Position numbers and translations under genes: made by a program | Notes under the pieces: model-generated | Seen by the model: the letters and a program-made list of their open reading frames with translations, nothing else | What the model was told of the DNA's origin: nothing | Databases searched by the model: none | Origin: Anastatus disparis | Taxonomy: Eukaryota > Arthropoda > Insecta > Hymenoptera > Eupelmidae | DNA: 64,000 bases | Direction: 5' to 3' | Assembly (NCBI GenBank): GCA_017163975.1 | Contig: JAFFSR010000136.1 | Span: forward strand, 6,445,501-6,509,500 | Shown here: in pieces, positions 52,899 to 64,000 of the stretch | How the letters are laid out: each line of letters begins with the position of its first letter | Numbering within the stretch: the first letter of the stretch is position 1

Positions 52899-52984
52899 TC
52901 TGGTAGAAATTTACTCTAGATCTGTCTAGTTTTGTATGTTAAATAATCGAGGCCTCGATAAAACTAGACAAATTTTCTACCAGG
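52899..52984. repeat. Short foldback repeat
   Basis: CTGGTAGAAATTT at the left pairs with AAATTTTCTACCAG at the right, CTGTCTAGTTTT pairs with AAAACTAGAC, and the centre is the palindrome TCGAGGCCTCGA. About 85 bp in total; a minimal MITE or a MITE remnant. Confidence 0.55.
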
Positions 52985-55900
52985 GTTTTCATATAGCTTT
53001 AAATTTGTTGACAGTCATTTAAAACAAGATTAATATTTTATTATATTTCATAAAATTATCTCTGTCATACCACTTTGCAGCAATAAGTCAGTTTCTAATC
53101 AGTTTGAGTAATTTCAAATTCAAGATCAAGTTTTATTTAAGTGAATCTTTCACCGTAATAATAGTTCCATTTGAAAACACAAGACACATTTTACAAATAT
53201 AGATAAAAATATTTAATGACATTAATATAACATACTTTTTAACAAATTTTCATTTTTATGTGATAGCATAAATCATACTTTATAGGGAAAATATATAACA
53301 ATTCATTAACATACATATTAAGATAACTCTTATTATTAAACATTAAATTTGTATGTATTTTCATTTCAAATATATCATTGTCTCGTTTATCGCACCACAG
53401 GAAAAGATTCAAACAAAATAGAAAACATTCTTTACGCTTCAAAAAAAAAGAACTAACAACAAACAGTGCATGTCATCGCGTAATTGTCGCGTGAAATGCG
53501 TTTAAATTCAATTACAAAGAGTAAATGATAAATGGCACATGTAGGCGAAGAGATGTGACCAAACAAAGTCATAAAGAGTTTAATGTAATATATATGTGTG
53601 TTAGACGCTTATCAAAACATAGAGTACGTTTAAAAAAAATTTGTTATTTATTGTAACATTTCAGTTCATAAAAATTACCGATAATGCGAACAATTAATTT
53701 ATTGAATATTGAATATTTGCCAATTGAATAAATACAAAACTTTAATTTAAATAAATAAATGTTATATTTTGTTTTTTTAAATTTGAAGTGAAATGCTCAT
53801 AAAGATATTACAAAACTTCACCAATTATTATGAAAATTATAGTTCTTTGTAATAAAAAGTCATAAAATAAACCTTATTTGCATGTATAAATTTTTTTTTT
53901 TAATTTTTACTTTAAAAGGATGCCAATTTTCAGTCGTTTTCAAAATCACTTTCCAAATTAGGAGAAGTTGGAAACAATTTGGAATGGAAGAACATTTGTT
54001 AACGATAAATCTTCGAAAAAAACGAATGAAAGGATTTTAAATTGCATAAAAATGTTTACTTTTTAAAGATTTAAAAAAAATTATTTTGTATAAAATATAT
54101 AGTAAAATTGATTTATATTTCATTTTCAATTTATTATGCTGTATTAATTATAAATTATTTTAACATGTATTATAAAAGTAATTAATAATGGCGTAAAATT
54201 TATTATTAAATAAATCAAACTCGGCCTTTGAAGGTACACTATAAGAAATAGGACACTTCAAACTTTATTCAATGATTTAAAAAAAATTGTCATAATCCAG
54301 TATTTAAAGTATCATAAGTATAGAAAGTCCTATATTGCTATAAAAAGTTTTTCAAACATAGGAAATTAAAAAAAAATAAAATATTAACCCTTAAAAATTG
54401 TATCTATTGAAATGTATTATAATAAAACCTATATAAACGGTTAAAAATTGTTAATTTTTCTAATATTTAGTTGTGAGTATTATTTTATGAAATGAAAAAT
54501 TGTAGCAATTTCAAATATTTGTTACGCTTTTCAGTCAATTTATTTAATTTTGACATTGTTTTAAATATAATAGTAATGAGTATAATAGTAATAATAATAT
54601 AATGAGTATGGAAAACTAAATATGATTCTAAAAATAATATAAATAATCTGACCAATTGTAATTAAATAAAAAACGAGATAAATTAAAAGCTTTTTTATGC
54701 ATTAAATCATTTAGAAAATTCATTTTAAATAGTATGAACAAACTGAAAGAAAAGTCCTATAAAATATGCATATTGAGTTATAATTGATGTAAATAAATCA
54801 ACGTGAAATTCATTCAATTCTACTTTAATATACGAACTTGAGAATTTATTTTAATTAAAGCTATTTTTTTAAATAACATTTGAAACTGTTACTTTGTCGG
54901 AAATTCGGTAAATGAAAATAACGCAAATAGATAAAAATTGAGGTCAATTAGACTGAAAACAATAAGAAATTAGGTGGACGACAATTCTAACAAGTATGTA
55001 ACACTTTTGTTCTTATTTCATTTTTTCTTTTTTTATGTTCGCTCGTATAATGCGCTTTTAATGAATGTGCGCTATTTTTCAAAATCATGTGAAGTTTCGT
55101 GAAATGAAAAATTAAGCACAAAGGCTTTATTGAAATAAGTTTTATTAGAAAAATTATATTTTTATAAAACTTAATTAATTCTGATTGACCACTATCAAAA
55201 TGATAAAATTTTATCCAAAACAAACCAGTTTTTCAATAATTTTGAATAGTAATGTATGATAAAAAACTAGATTGATTTGACCTCAATAAATTATCTGTCT
55301 ATCAATTCGAAAAAATATTTTCACGAAAAACAATGTTTTGCATTGTATGTTATACTTTATCAGTTTATCTTTTATTTGTAACAATTTATCGGTTAATTAA
55401 AATTACACAATAAGAAATATTATGAAAGCTTATCTATTTATTCAATAATTAATTAGTTGCGTATAATTTCGTTATCTTACTATAAGAAGATAAAAAAGGT
55501 AAATATGAATGTCGTATTACTTTTACGGTAGCGTTTAATCATATGGCAAAATATTATTAATTTAAATATTAAAATCTCAAATATTCAATAAAGCTGCAAA
55601 AAAGTAATTGTTTTAAATGAAATATTTATTTTGTACATATTATATTTATGTTATTGATTCACTTTAAAAAACAATTTTAATCATTGTTACAATTATTATT
55701 CATTCACGTAAAAGACATCTTTATTCAACATATTGAACTTTATTTATATCATGAAAAACAGATTTTTTTATGCAAGTAAAATAAAAATATAACTCCGTTT
55801 GTACATATTATGATTATTGGAAATTAAAAGAAATTTACCTTGTAAACATACATTAAAATTAAATAAAAGTCTCTTTCATCCATCACGCTCTGATATAAAT

Positions 55901-57182
55901 TAAATGCCTGTATGCATAAAACTAATTAAGCTATAAATTCATTTTTCCAATTGTACATTCAGTACACTAAAAGATAACAAGTACAGCAATAAAGAGCCAA
56001 TGTGCGATTAATAAAAATTAAATTTCTGATTAAACTAAAAATAAAAGAAAAATCAACTCTTTTGTGCTTAATGATGAAACACCATGTTTTTGTATTGATT
56101 TTATTTCTATCAAACAAATTAAGAATGATTTTTCAATCCAGTAGTACAAAAGAGTGAACGCGTCTTCAATACAAAATAAAGTTTATATCAATATGCATAT
56201 CCATATAAAAAACATATAAGACAACAAAGCGCGAAGTATAAGGCGTGAAAAAGTCACGTTCCATATACATGAAAGTTTCAGGTCAGTAAGTAGCATGGTT
56301 AATATTACCGGAAATAAAACCGAGTAAAGATAGTAAGCGTAATCGTTTCGGGTGCAAGTGTACTTAAGAAACGTTGAACTGTTTACAACTTGTGCCTGTG
56401 CATATATAAAAGTTTATAACGTTAAAAAGGAGCGAGGCACGTTAACCTTTAAATTATGATGTCATGGCAAAGTGCTTTGCAAAAAAGAACGTAATGTTTT
56501 AAGCCTTCTATTTTCGTATTATTAAATTCTAATTGTTTTGTTTGACGCCATGCATAAACTTATTTCCTAATAACAAACGTTGATAATAAAACAAGAAACA
56601 ATTTTTTTATTTCTTGGTATATAAAAGCTTGGCATAAAGCGTTGCGAGAAGTAATAGTTGATTAATTAATGCCGATTATGTCGCTTAGTCAGAAAGGAAA
56701 CTTTTTATTTTTTTTGTTAAGTGTACAAAGTTTAAACACGTTTCTATATAGTAATACATTAGTTTATTAATCAGATTCATATTTATTTATGAATCTTTGT
56801 ATATTTATAAGTAATATGTATATACAAATATTTACTATATAACGGTAAATATTAATATTGTTAATATTTGTTGTTTTAGAATTAATTATCAGAATTTTTT
56901 CATAGGAAGTTGATAATTGAAAAGATTTATTATAAAAAAATATAAAAATATTAGAATTTAAATTTTAATCAATATAAAATTTTGAAGATTATTAATATTA
57001 ATAACTCAAATTGATGTGCTATTTCATTCTAATGAAAACCAATAGAAAAAAAAACAGTTTTATATTATAAATCTTATTTTTAAAAATAGAATCTTTCTTA
57101 TGATTTCTTTTATAAAAAAAGTACTTTTTTTTAACTGAAAAAACTTTTTTTAAAAACTAAATTCGTTTTATTAGTCTTATGA

Positions 57183-57590
57183 AGCGGTTAAGTCCAAATG
57201 TGTAGGTCCAAGATATCGAATTATCCAATCCATACCAAATTTTTATTATCTGATATCATAATTTGATGGTACCTGAATGAAGGATTTTTGCAATTAAAAA
57301 TTAAAAATTTGAAAAATCCCATAATTCAGTATATTAAACAATACGTTTGAAATTCTGATTTTAGATAAGCCGTTCTCGAGATATCGTGATCACAGAAAGT
57401 GATGTCCAAAAGGAAAGTGCTCTTGGAAGACAGTTGTAGTTGTGTCATTTAACATTTTTTAACAAAAAATATGAATAAATTACCTGAACCAGTTTTTAAA
57501 TAAATATTATAATGTTTTTGATTAAAAAATCGAGAAATTTTCGCCATTTGGCCCGCTGCAAGTGGACCTTACCCCTTAAATATTGATTCA
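57183..57590. mobile_element. Decayed inverted-repeat element
   Basis: GCGGTTAAGTCCAAATGTG at the left resembles, inverted, the right end CAAGTGGACCTTACCCCTTAA (reading GGGGTAAGGTCCACTTG). Both ends also keep TAGGTCC / GGGCC-type words. The match is imperfect and no target-site duplication is clear. Confidence 0.35.
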
Positions 57591-59469
57591 TAACTTTCAC
57601 TTGTATCATCTTTAAATATACACACATTTCAAAGCTCATAAATTACGAAAAGCATAATTTGCATATCTTACATACAATTGCATACACAAGCATATTCCCA
57701 CACGGCAATTTATTAAAATAATTCACAATGTCTTTGTACCGAAAGACAAAGTAAATCAAGATAAGTTATACAGGCTTTCTTGGCTTCTTAACTTGGTATT
57801 TCTCAAAATATCGTAAAATCTTTTTAGCGTTTATTATATTATTTGTTTTTTTGGCAACGATCATTGAACAAACCAGACCGCGCACGTGAAAATCAAGAAA
57901 TATTATGTGGCTTATATGTGTGTTACAGATGACGTATATATATGTAAAAAGTTACGTAATCAAAATGCACCTAGCTTTCGTAGTTTAGCTTTAAGCTATT
58001 TTAAGCTAAGAAGCTCAAAAGCGGTTAAGGAGGGATTAAGCCAAATCTGGTTGAATCTAGTTCTATAATAAATGATGATTTAAGTGAAAAGATTTTAGGA
58101 AAATTTGTAAAATTTTTTTTTTATTTTTATTTTATAGGTTTACTAATATTATTATTGAATATTGGTTGAATCCCATAATTTTTTACTTCGATATAAAAAG
58201 ATATTTATAATATTATCCAAATATACTTTATAGCATCTATATACTTTAATGATTTATAACATTGTTATTATCAATGGCAAAATGTAAACACTTGTATAAT
58301 TTATTACATGATTTTATCATTTTTAAAATTTTGTGAATCACAACTTTTTAAATAGGTACATATTAAATTTTAGGTGCGTTTCAACTTCAAGATAAGTCTG
58401 ATTAGAAATTATTGTTAAACTCTAAAAAATTATTGTATATGTTTTTAATTTATAAGTTATAATAATTTTATTAGATTTTAATGGTCACACAAATATTTAA
58501 ATTTTTTAATTAATTTAATAAATGCATGATAAGAGGAACAATATAAAAATTAAAAGGATCTCGTCATTGACATCAAAGATTTTTTATTTGCGCATTTTTA
58601 ATTGTTTTACCAGTTGATTGAATTTATAAAACTAAAGTATAATTAGTATTCTTTAAAAGAGATTAAACCGGTCGAATAAATTTATCCCAGTCCAAACCGA
58701 GGTCTAAACCCATCGTTTTATTTCAAAGAGGATACATTTGAGGCTTCTAAATGCAGGACTTTCGTTGGAAAGAATTACAAGACAACCAAAATTCCAATCC
58801 TATTTTGAGTAACGGATATAAAGACTGAATCATCTTTTATGAACTTTGCCTTCTGGCAACTCGGCGAAATGAATAATTATTGTCTTCCAAGATTCATGAT
58901 TTTTTTGTTGCAAAACTTGATGAATGATTATGAATTCATTAAAATTCTTGAAAATTGTTTACTCATTTTAATATAAACTAAAAAGAATATAATTGATATA
59001 ATTTTATGAAAAAAAAAGAAAAATAAACTAGTACTAAAATTATGGTATAAATATATACAAAAATAATTTTTTAACAAACCAATAGGACTTTCTCTTTTAA
59101 TATTAATGGAAAAGTTCATATAAACTAGTTTTGCACAAGTAACCACAAAACTACACTTTAATAAAATAAAATAATATTTTCAAAAACATTAATCGATGTA
59201 ACTTATTGCATAAAATCATCAAGCTATATTCATCTAAAATTACCGCACAGAACAAAAATTTTTTATTCCACAAAAGTTTTCATTACAGAAAATTGATCTA
59301 ATTATTTATACAGTAATAACAGTCAAGCAAGCTTTATATCATATTCAAATCATATAGTCTCGTATAAAAATTGAGGAAAATAAGCAAATCAAAACGAAAA
59401 AAAGAAGAAAAACCAGTAATATATTATACTCACTTTTAATGAATCTGTTATTTCTTATATTTTTTTGTA

Positions 59470-59930
59470 TTGTAACATTACGGAGAATTCCACGTAAACC
59501 TGCGCATGCACACGCAGAAGCATCAGAGCAAGAGAGCGTGCTTATAGTGTAAATGCCCCCTTTCCAACTGCGTACATTCTGAGTGCACGAGCACTCAAGA
59601 AAAAGAGATTTACTATATTGAAGAAAGGAAATTCCTTTCTCTGATGCTGCACGAGTCATCGTGCACGCTTAGCTGTCAAGCCGTACGCTATATATATTTA
59701 TAAAGTTCCGTAAGAATGAGTAGGCGATATTATTTAATCGCTGTTATTTCTTTTTATTTGGATGATCTTTGTTTCCTTAAAAAAGAAACCTGTGGTGAGA
59801 AAAATATTTTTTCAAATCAACATCATGGAAAGACGTTTTATGTAATTAAGAATCAAAGTATATTTTTAAAAAATATTTATATATGTGCACGCGTGGGTAT
59901 GAATGCACATGTGTGTGCACATCGTTAATC
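59470..59930. promoter_or_regulatory. GC island with a GAGTGC inverted pair
   Basis: GAGTGCACGAGCACTC at 59581-59596 is an inverted pair with a 4-base centre, in a short GC-rich patch that also holds GTGCACG, GCGCATG-type words and a TATATATTTATAAAG run. Overlapping 70-104 codon frames on both strands here are explained by the local GC. Confidence 0.22.
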
Positions 59931-60388
59931 CATTACTCTTCAAAAACCGCGGAACTATTTCACTTCAAACTTTACATTCAAGTTGAGTTTATAATTGTCT
60001 AGCAAAGCGTTGAAATTTTCAAGGGTTTTGATATAACACCTTGAATTTTAGTGCCATTTCAGTAATTGTTAAAAGTAAAAACTTATTTAAAAAAAATTTT
60101 TTGTAAATATTAATATTTTTGTTAAGCAGTATTATATATAATTTTTCATGTAAAATGTATTACATAAATTCCATTGATCACAATATACATTCACAACTTT
60201 TTGTTCTTGCCAAAATAAAGCGAAATTTTAATACAAGTTATTACTCTAGATATCTATAATTAATTACAATATTCCCAAGAATTGCTAACATGTCAAATTT
60301 ATTAAAAATGCGAACTTAAATTTGTTTTACTTAAAAGAGAATTAAATTTATTTTAAATTACTATTAATATTGATATGAATATTTATGA

Positions 60389-60589
60389 AGTCGTCAGTGG
60401 CATATTCGGCAGAGTGATGGATTCATAATCTCGAGGTCCCGAGTTCGAATCCCGCTCTCCGCTGATTGGCACAAGCACCTCTGTACGTTACATATGCTTT
60501 TTTCACAAACACACTGACAACCTCCGTCGCTAATCAGCATCAAAATGATAGCATAAATGCAGTGACGTTAAATAAAAATAAAAAAAAAT
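60389..60589 (+). mobile_element. tRNA-derived SINE, copy 6
   Basis: Plus-strand copy: GTCAGTGGCATATTCGGCAG (changed A box), CCCGAGTTCGAATCCCGC (B box), body CTCCGTCGCTAATCAGCAT, 3' end CAGTGACGTTAAATAAAAAT and an A-rich tail. The A box carries changes expected to weaken Pol III initiation. Confidence 0.82.
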
Positions 60590-60819
60590 ACTATGTTTTC
60601 CCCCAGCGTACTTCTCTTTCAAGCTGAAGTTAAAAAATTATAAAAATAATTTTTGTTTGTAATTTTTTGTTTACTTGAACTTTTAATAGTTCTTTATTTC
60701 TATATTTTATATAGCTCTCGTAGCAACCCTTAGAAGGCGAAAAAATGAATCTCCCCTGGCTGTACTTCTATAAAAATTTTCAATATTATACACATTGGAA
60801 GATGAATGAAAAAATTTTC

Positions 60820-61751
60820 TTTATTCCCACCTCAACAGAAATGGCCACTTTTTTAACTCGAAAAGCGGGCCGAAAGAAAGTCATATCTTATGTCTAAAAT
60901 TTTGCGGGAGAAAAATTCTTTTCTCCCGCTAAATTAAAAATTTATAAAATTTTATAAATAATTGAAAATTTTGATTAATTATTTTAAAAATTTATTAAAA
61001 ATGCTATATAATTAACAAATACAAAAAATTAAAAAAAAAACATTTTAACACTAACATTATTTGAAAAAAAATAATATTTAATTTGATAAATATTTATTTG
61101 TAAATTTTTAAATTGGGTTTAATAATATTTAATAATGAATATATTATTTATTTTTTTAATTTTATTAAATTAATAAACATAGTTATTTATTTAAAAATAC
61201 TACATGATCCCGCGTAAAAAAATTCATATTGCCAAGATATTGGTGAAACAATATCCAAATAATTTGGCAAAATTTTTCCAATATTTCCCAACATTTAGCA
61301 AAACCCACCCTTTAATTATAAAAAAGAAAAAAAAAAAAAAATCAAACAAATTTAAAACCCACTTTTAAAAAAGGATAACCATTTAAGCAAATGATGCGTC
61401 ACCAACAACACCCTACCCTCCATAATAACCAAGCACCACTCTAACCCCCAATGTATAAAATTTACCATTAAAATTTTGTTAAAAGAATAGATTTTGCGTC
61501 CACATACAAAACAGAACACCACTACAACCACAAAAAACCAAACCACCCCCCCCCACACCCCCACCCAAAAAAATATGGATGCATAACAATTATTAATAAT
61601 TAAATTACAATAAATATTATAATTAGTTATACAAACTTAAAAAATATATAAAATTTAAGTACATAAAATTTAAATACATAAAATTTTAAAAAATTAATTG
61701 GGCTCGCTTTTTTTAAGTTAAAAAAGTGGCGACGATTGATGTGGGAATAAA
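60820..61751. mobile_element. 930-bp inverted-repeat element with C-rich core
   Basis: The left end CTTTATTCCCACCTCAACAG (60820) continues to CACTTTTTTAACTC and GCGGGCC (to about 60871). It is matched inverted by GGGCTCGCTTTTTTTAAGTT, AAAAAAGTGG and GATGTGGGAATAAAG (61700-61751) at roughly 75-80 percent over 50 bases. Inside are a perfect 11-bp-arm hairpin GCGGGAGAAAA/TTTTCTCCCGC (60904-60929) and a very C-rich run (61540-61566). No transposase fragment seen. Confidence 0.6.
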
Positions 61752-61878
61752 GCACTATATGCAACTCGGGAGCAAAGTCTATTTCTTCCTCGGGTATTTG
61801 TACCCCTCGTTACGCTTGCTTGGGTTGCAAATCTACCCTCGGAATATACGACTTTTCTCCCTAGTTGCATAATGTGCT
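61751..61878. mobile_element. 128-bp foldback element
   Basis: AGCACTATATGCAACTCGGG at 61751 pairs inverted with CTAGTTGCATAATGTGCT ending at 61878, and pairing continues inward (GGGAG.AAAGTC, TCCTCGGGTA, TTTG.ACCC) almost to the centre with a few mismatches. It abuts the right end of the preceding inverted-repeat element. Confidence 0.65.
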
Positions 61879-62382
61879 ATTCATGCTTTCAAAACTGATT
61901 TTAACCCATTAGAATAGAATCACCCATTTATAAGTGAATTTGAATAAATTTCATTATAAATTAATTTATTTTATCATCTATTGTAATATTGTCTACGATG
62001 ATTAAGAAATGGTAAGCCTTATTAAAATACTTTTGCTAATTTTCTGTCATTTCCAAAATAATGGAAAACTTATTAATAAAATTTTTAATTCAAATATCTG
62101 TTGTAAATTATAAATTTGCCAAAATTATGAAACCACAAGCTTTATAAAGAGTCATAATGATTCTTTTTTAAATAAATATTTAAATGTTATAATAGCATAA
62201 TTAAGATTATCATATTTCTTGAAGAGAGCATTATCGATGAAAAAAGTTTCTTCTGTTTTTTGATTTTCGAGTATATATTTAGACTTTGAGAGTCTATAAA
62301 ATTAATTTAAGGTTGTTCTGGCTATACAGTCCGTGTCAAAAGTTAGTTTTTTTCGATAACCATTTATATTTATCAGTAAAAA

Positions 62383-62930
62383 GTGTTTATTTAATTTTTA
62401 GCTTATTAACTTATTAGATATAATATTAAAACAATCATTTAAACTTTGTTTCATTTAAATATAATGAATTAATAAAAAGTTATAGCACGTTAAAGTTTAT
62501 AACCTTAACATAAATTTAATGCAACCATAAAAAATGGTGCCAAAGTTTTAGAATTTCAATTTTCATTTTTTATTCGAATTCATTTTCAATTTTCTGCGAT
62601 AAAACCGTAAGTACCATCTAAGACACATGCATTTTTTCGCAGAAAATTATTAATAAATTTGAATAAAAAACGAAAATTGAAATTCTATTATAGTCAACAG
62701 ATTCCAAATTTTAAACTGAACAAAATAAACTTTGTTGCAGTCGGATAAAATCATTTTTCAAACTTTGGCACCATTTTTTATGATTAAATTAGATTTATAA
62801 ATAAATTAAAAACTTTAAAATGTTATAACTTTTTAATAATTGATTATATTTAAATAAAACAAAGTTTTAACTTATTGTTTTACTATTATCTAATAGGTTA
62901 ATAAGCTGAAAATTGAATAAATACTTTCTA
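62383..62930. mobile_element. 548-bp foldback element, arms paired over most of their length
   Basis: Outer arms TTAGCTTATTAACTTATTAG and CTAATAGGTTAATAAGCTGA are inverted copies. So are AAAAAATGGTGCCAAAGTTT (62529) and AAACTTTGGCACCATTTTTT (62760), GAATTTCAATTTTC and GAAAATTGAAATTC, and TTTTCTGCGA and TCGCAGAAAA at the centre (62590-62646). The whole unit would fold as one long hairpin with bulges. No coding capacity. Confidence 0.75.
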
Positions 62931-64000
62931 CCTACTAATGTTAGATATGGAGCTAATAAGTCATGGACGGATTTAGTTTAACTGCATGGGCCCTGAAAGT
63001 TATTGTTTTATAGCAGTTTCAGTTATTAAAACCAAATTATTTGCAGAATCCAAAATATTTGTTTTCAGAAAAAAATACTTTAATTGTCACACCAAAAGCT
63101 ATTAGTAACCGGGCTTTAGTTGTTCATATAACTATAATGGGTTGCCATATAAAGGAAATTTATAAAACTATAGCTATCAAAATTTTTATTAAAAAATGTT
63201 ATTAAACATAACTAAAATCTGCTCAACTGTTAACTTTGGTTACGCTAACCAAAACTCTGCATGTTTTAACGTTACATATGCAATAGAATTCTCCTTTATT
63301 ATATTGATGATATGGCTTACAAGAAAAGTTGGAGCTGAAATGCAAGTTATTAATTTATAAAATTTATTAAATTTTTAATGAAAAATTTATTGAATACATT
63401 CGTTTTTCAAGAGTTTTTTCGTATTAAGTTTTGTTGGTTGGTACAAGCACTATCTGATCATTGTAAGAGTTAAGGATATTATTCTTAATCGTTAGTTCGT
63501 GTTAAAGTTTTAATAATTCTATGTTATTATAACATTTTACGTAAAATTTTTGTGAGCTTGAATAGCGCAATGTAGTTTTGATTTTGAACGTGCTCTCACG
63601 ATGTTTAAGATCACGTTTTCAAAACGTTCTTTCATAATGTTAGGTAAAAAATGGAGAGAAAATATCTGCGTATTTCATTCTAACATTCTGACAGTGCCAA
63701 ACGCAAGTTGTGACGCATATGTTTTGGGTGCGATTTTCGAAACATTACACTAATGAACTTTTTAGTTGTGGCGTGAAGTGCCCAAAATAAGTGGGTTTAA
63801 AATTAAACGATTAGCAGTTTAGAACTCATGATCTGTTTGTAATTCGTTTTGCGTGAAATAATTACTTTATAAGCAGTTAGCATGTAAGTTAGGTAGAGTT
63901 TGAAATAAAGAATTCAAAGTTTAAAATATTGAGTCTTTGTACGTTGGGTAGATGAGTTTAGAATTTATTAGTAAATTTATTACATAGAATAGGTAAATTT

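Larger units (their letters stand above)
45217..64000. other. Upstream/intergenic sequence without a recognisable gene
   Basis: No exon of a known family was found on either strand. Open frames of 60-120 codons here (for example 45849-46217, 49242-49508, 51535-51819) lie in AT-rich or dinucleotide-rich sequence and show no family resemblance. Content that can be named: SINE copies 5 and 6, foldback elements at 52.9, 57.2 and 60.8-62.9 kb, and GC islands at about 50.5, 51.1-51.7 and 59.5-59.9 kb. Confidence 0.55.

Noticed and set aside
61352..61564. 70-codon minus-strand ORF rich in Val, Phe, Gly and Trp
   Set aside because: It is the translation of the C-rich/A-rich run inside an inverted-repeat element; low complexity, not a protein.
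1..64000. CRISPR array, operon, phage or plasmid feature
   Set aside because: No regularly spaced short repeats and no bacterial-type genes; the intron-split transporter and SINEs show that the DNA is from an animal nuclear genome.

Overview
The window looks like a piece of an arthropod, most likely insect, nuclear genome. It is very AT-rich (GC rises only in short islands), has no dense gene packing, carries one intron-split gene with canonical GT-AG junctions, and is scattered with tRNA-derived SINEs and small inverted-repeat elements. I cannot name the species. No operon, CRISPR array, rRNA gene or bacterial-style feature is visible.

The only well-supported gene is on the minus strand, with coding exons between 6220 and 32905. 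I could assemble eleven coding exons whose phases all match. They give a 751-residue ABC half-transporter of subfamily G, of the ABCG1/ABCG4 type: an N-terminal nucleotide-binding domain with intact Walker A, Q-loop, signature, Walker B and H-loop, then a low-complexity linker and a six-helix membrane domain. The eight 3' exons are packed into 6.2-10.3 kb. The 5' exons are separated by introns of about 3.7, 4.6 and 13.9 kb. The first coding exon starts with a 5' leader that has its own acceptor site and a 10-codon upstream ORF. A candidate noncoding leader exon lies at 43975-44144 and a candidate promoter island near 45.2 kb, which would make the whole transcription unit about 39 kb.

Region by region: 1-6.1 kb is downstream AT-rich sequence; 6.2-10.3 kb is the 3' exon cluster; 10.2-18.6 kb holds two introns with exons 2 and 3 (one intron has a GC island with a 126-codon ORF of unknown status); 18.8-32.7 kb is the large first coding intron, with four SINE copies, three inverted-repeat elements and a stop-riddled coding-like pseudogene frame; 32.9-45 kb is the presumed leader intron, with two TTAA-flanked inverted-repeat elements, tandem duplications and one small secreted-type ORF; 45-64 kb is upstream or intergenic sequence with two SINEs, several GC islands that share a GAGTGC motif, and a cluster of foldback elements at 60.8-62.9 kb.

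The biology readable here is therefore one lipid-transporter-type gene and its mobile-element landscape. I found no convincing new multi-gene system. The most interesting unexplained items are the shared SINE family, the GAGTGC inverted-pair islands, the pseudogene frame at 30.7 kb, and the large foldback elements.
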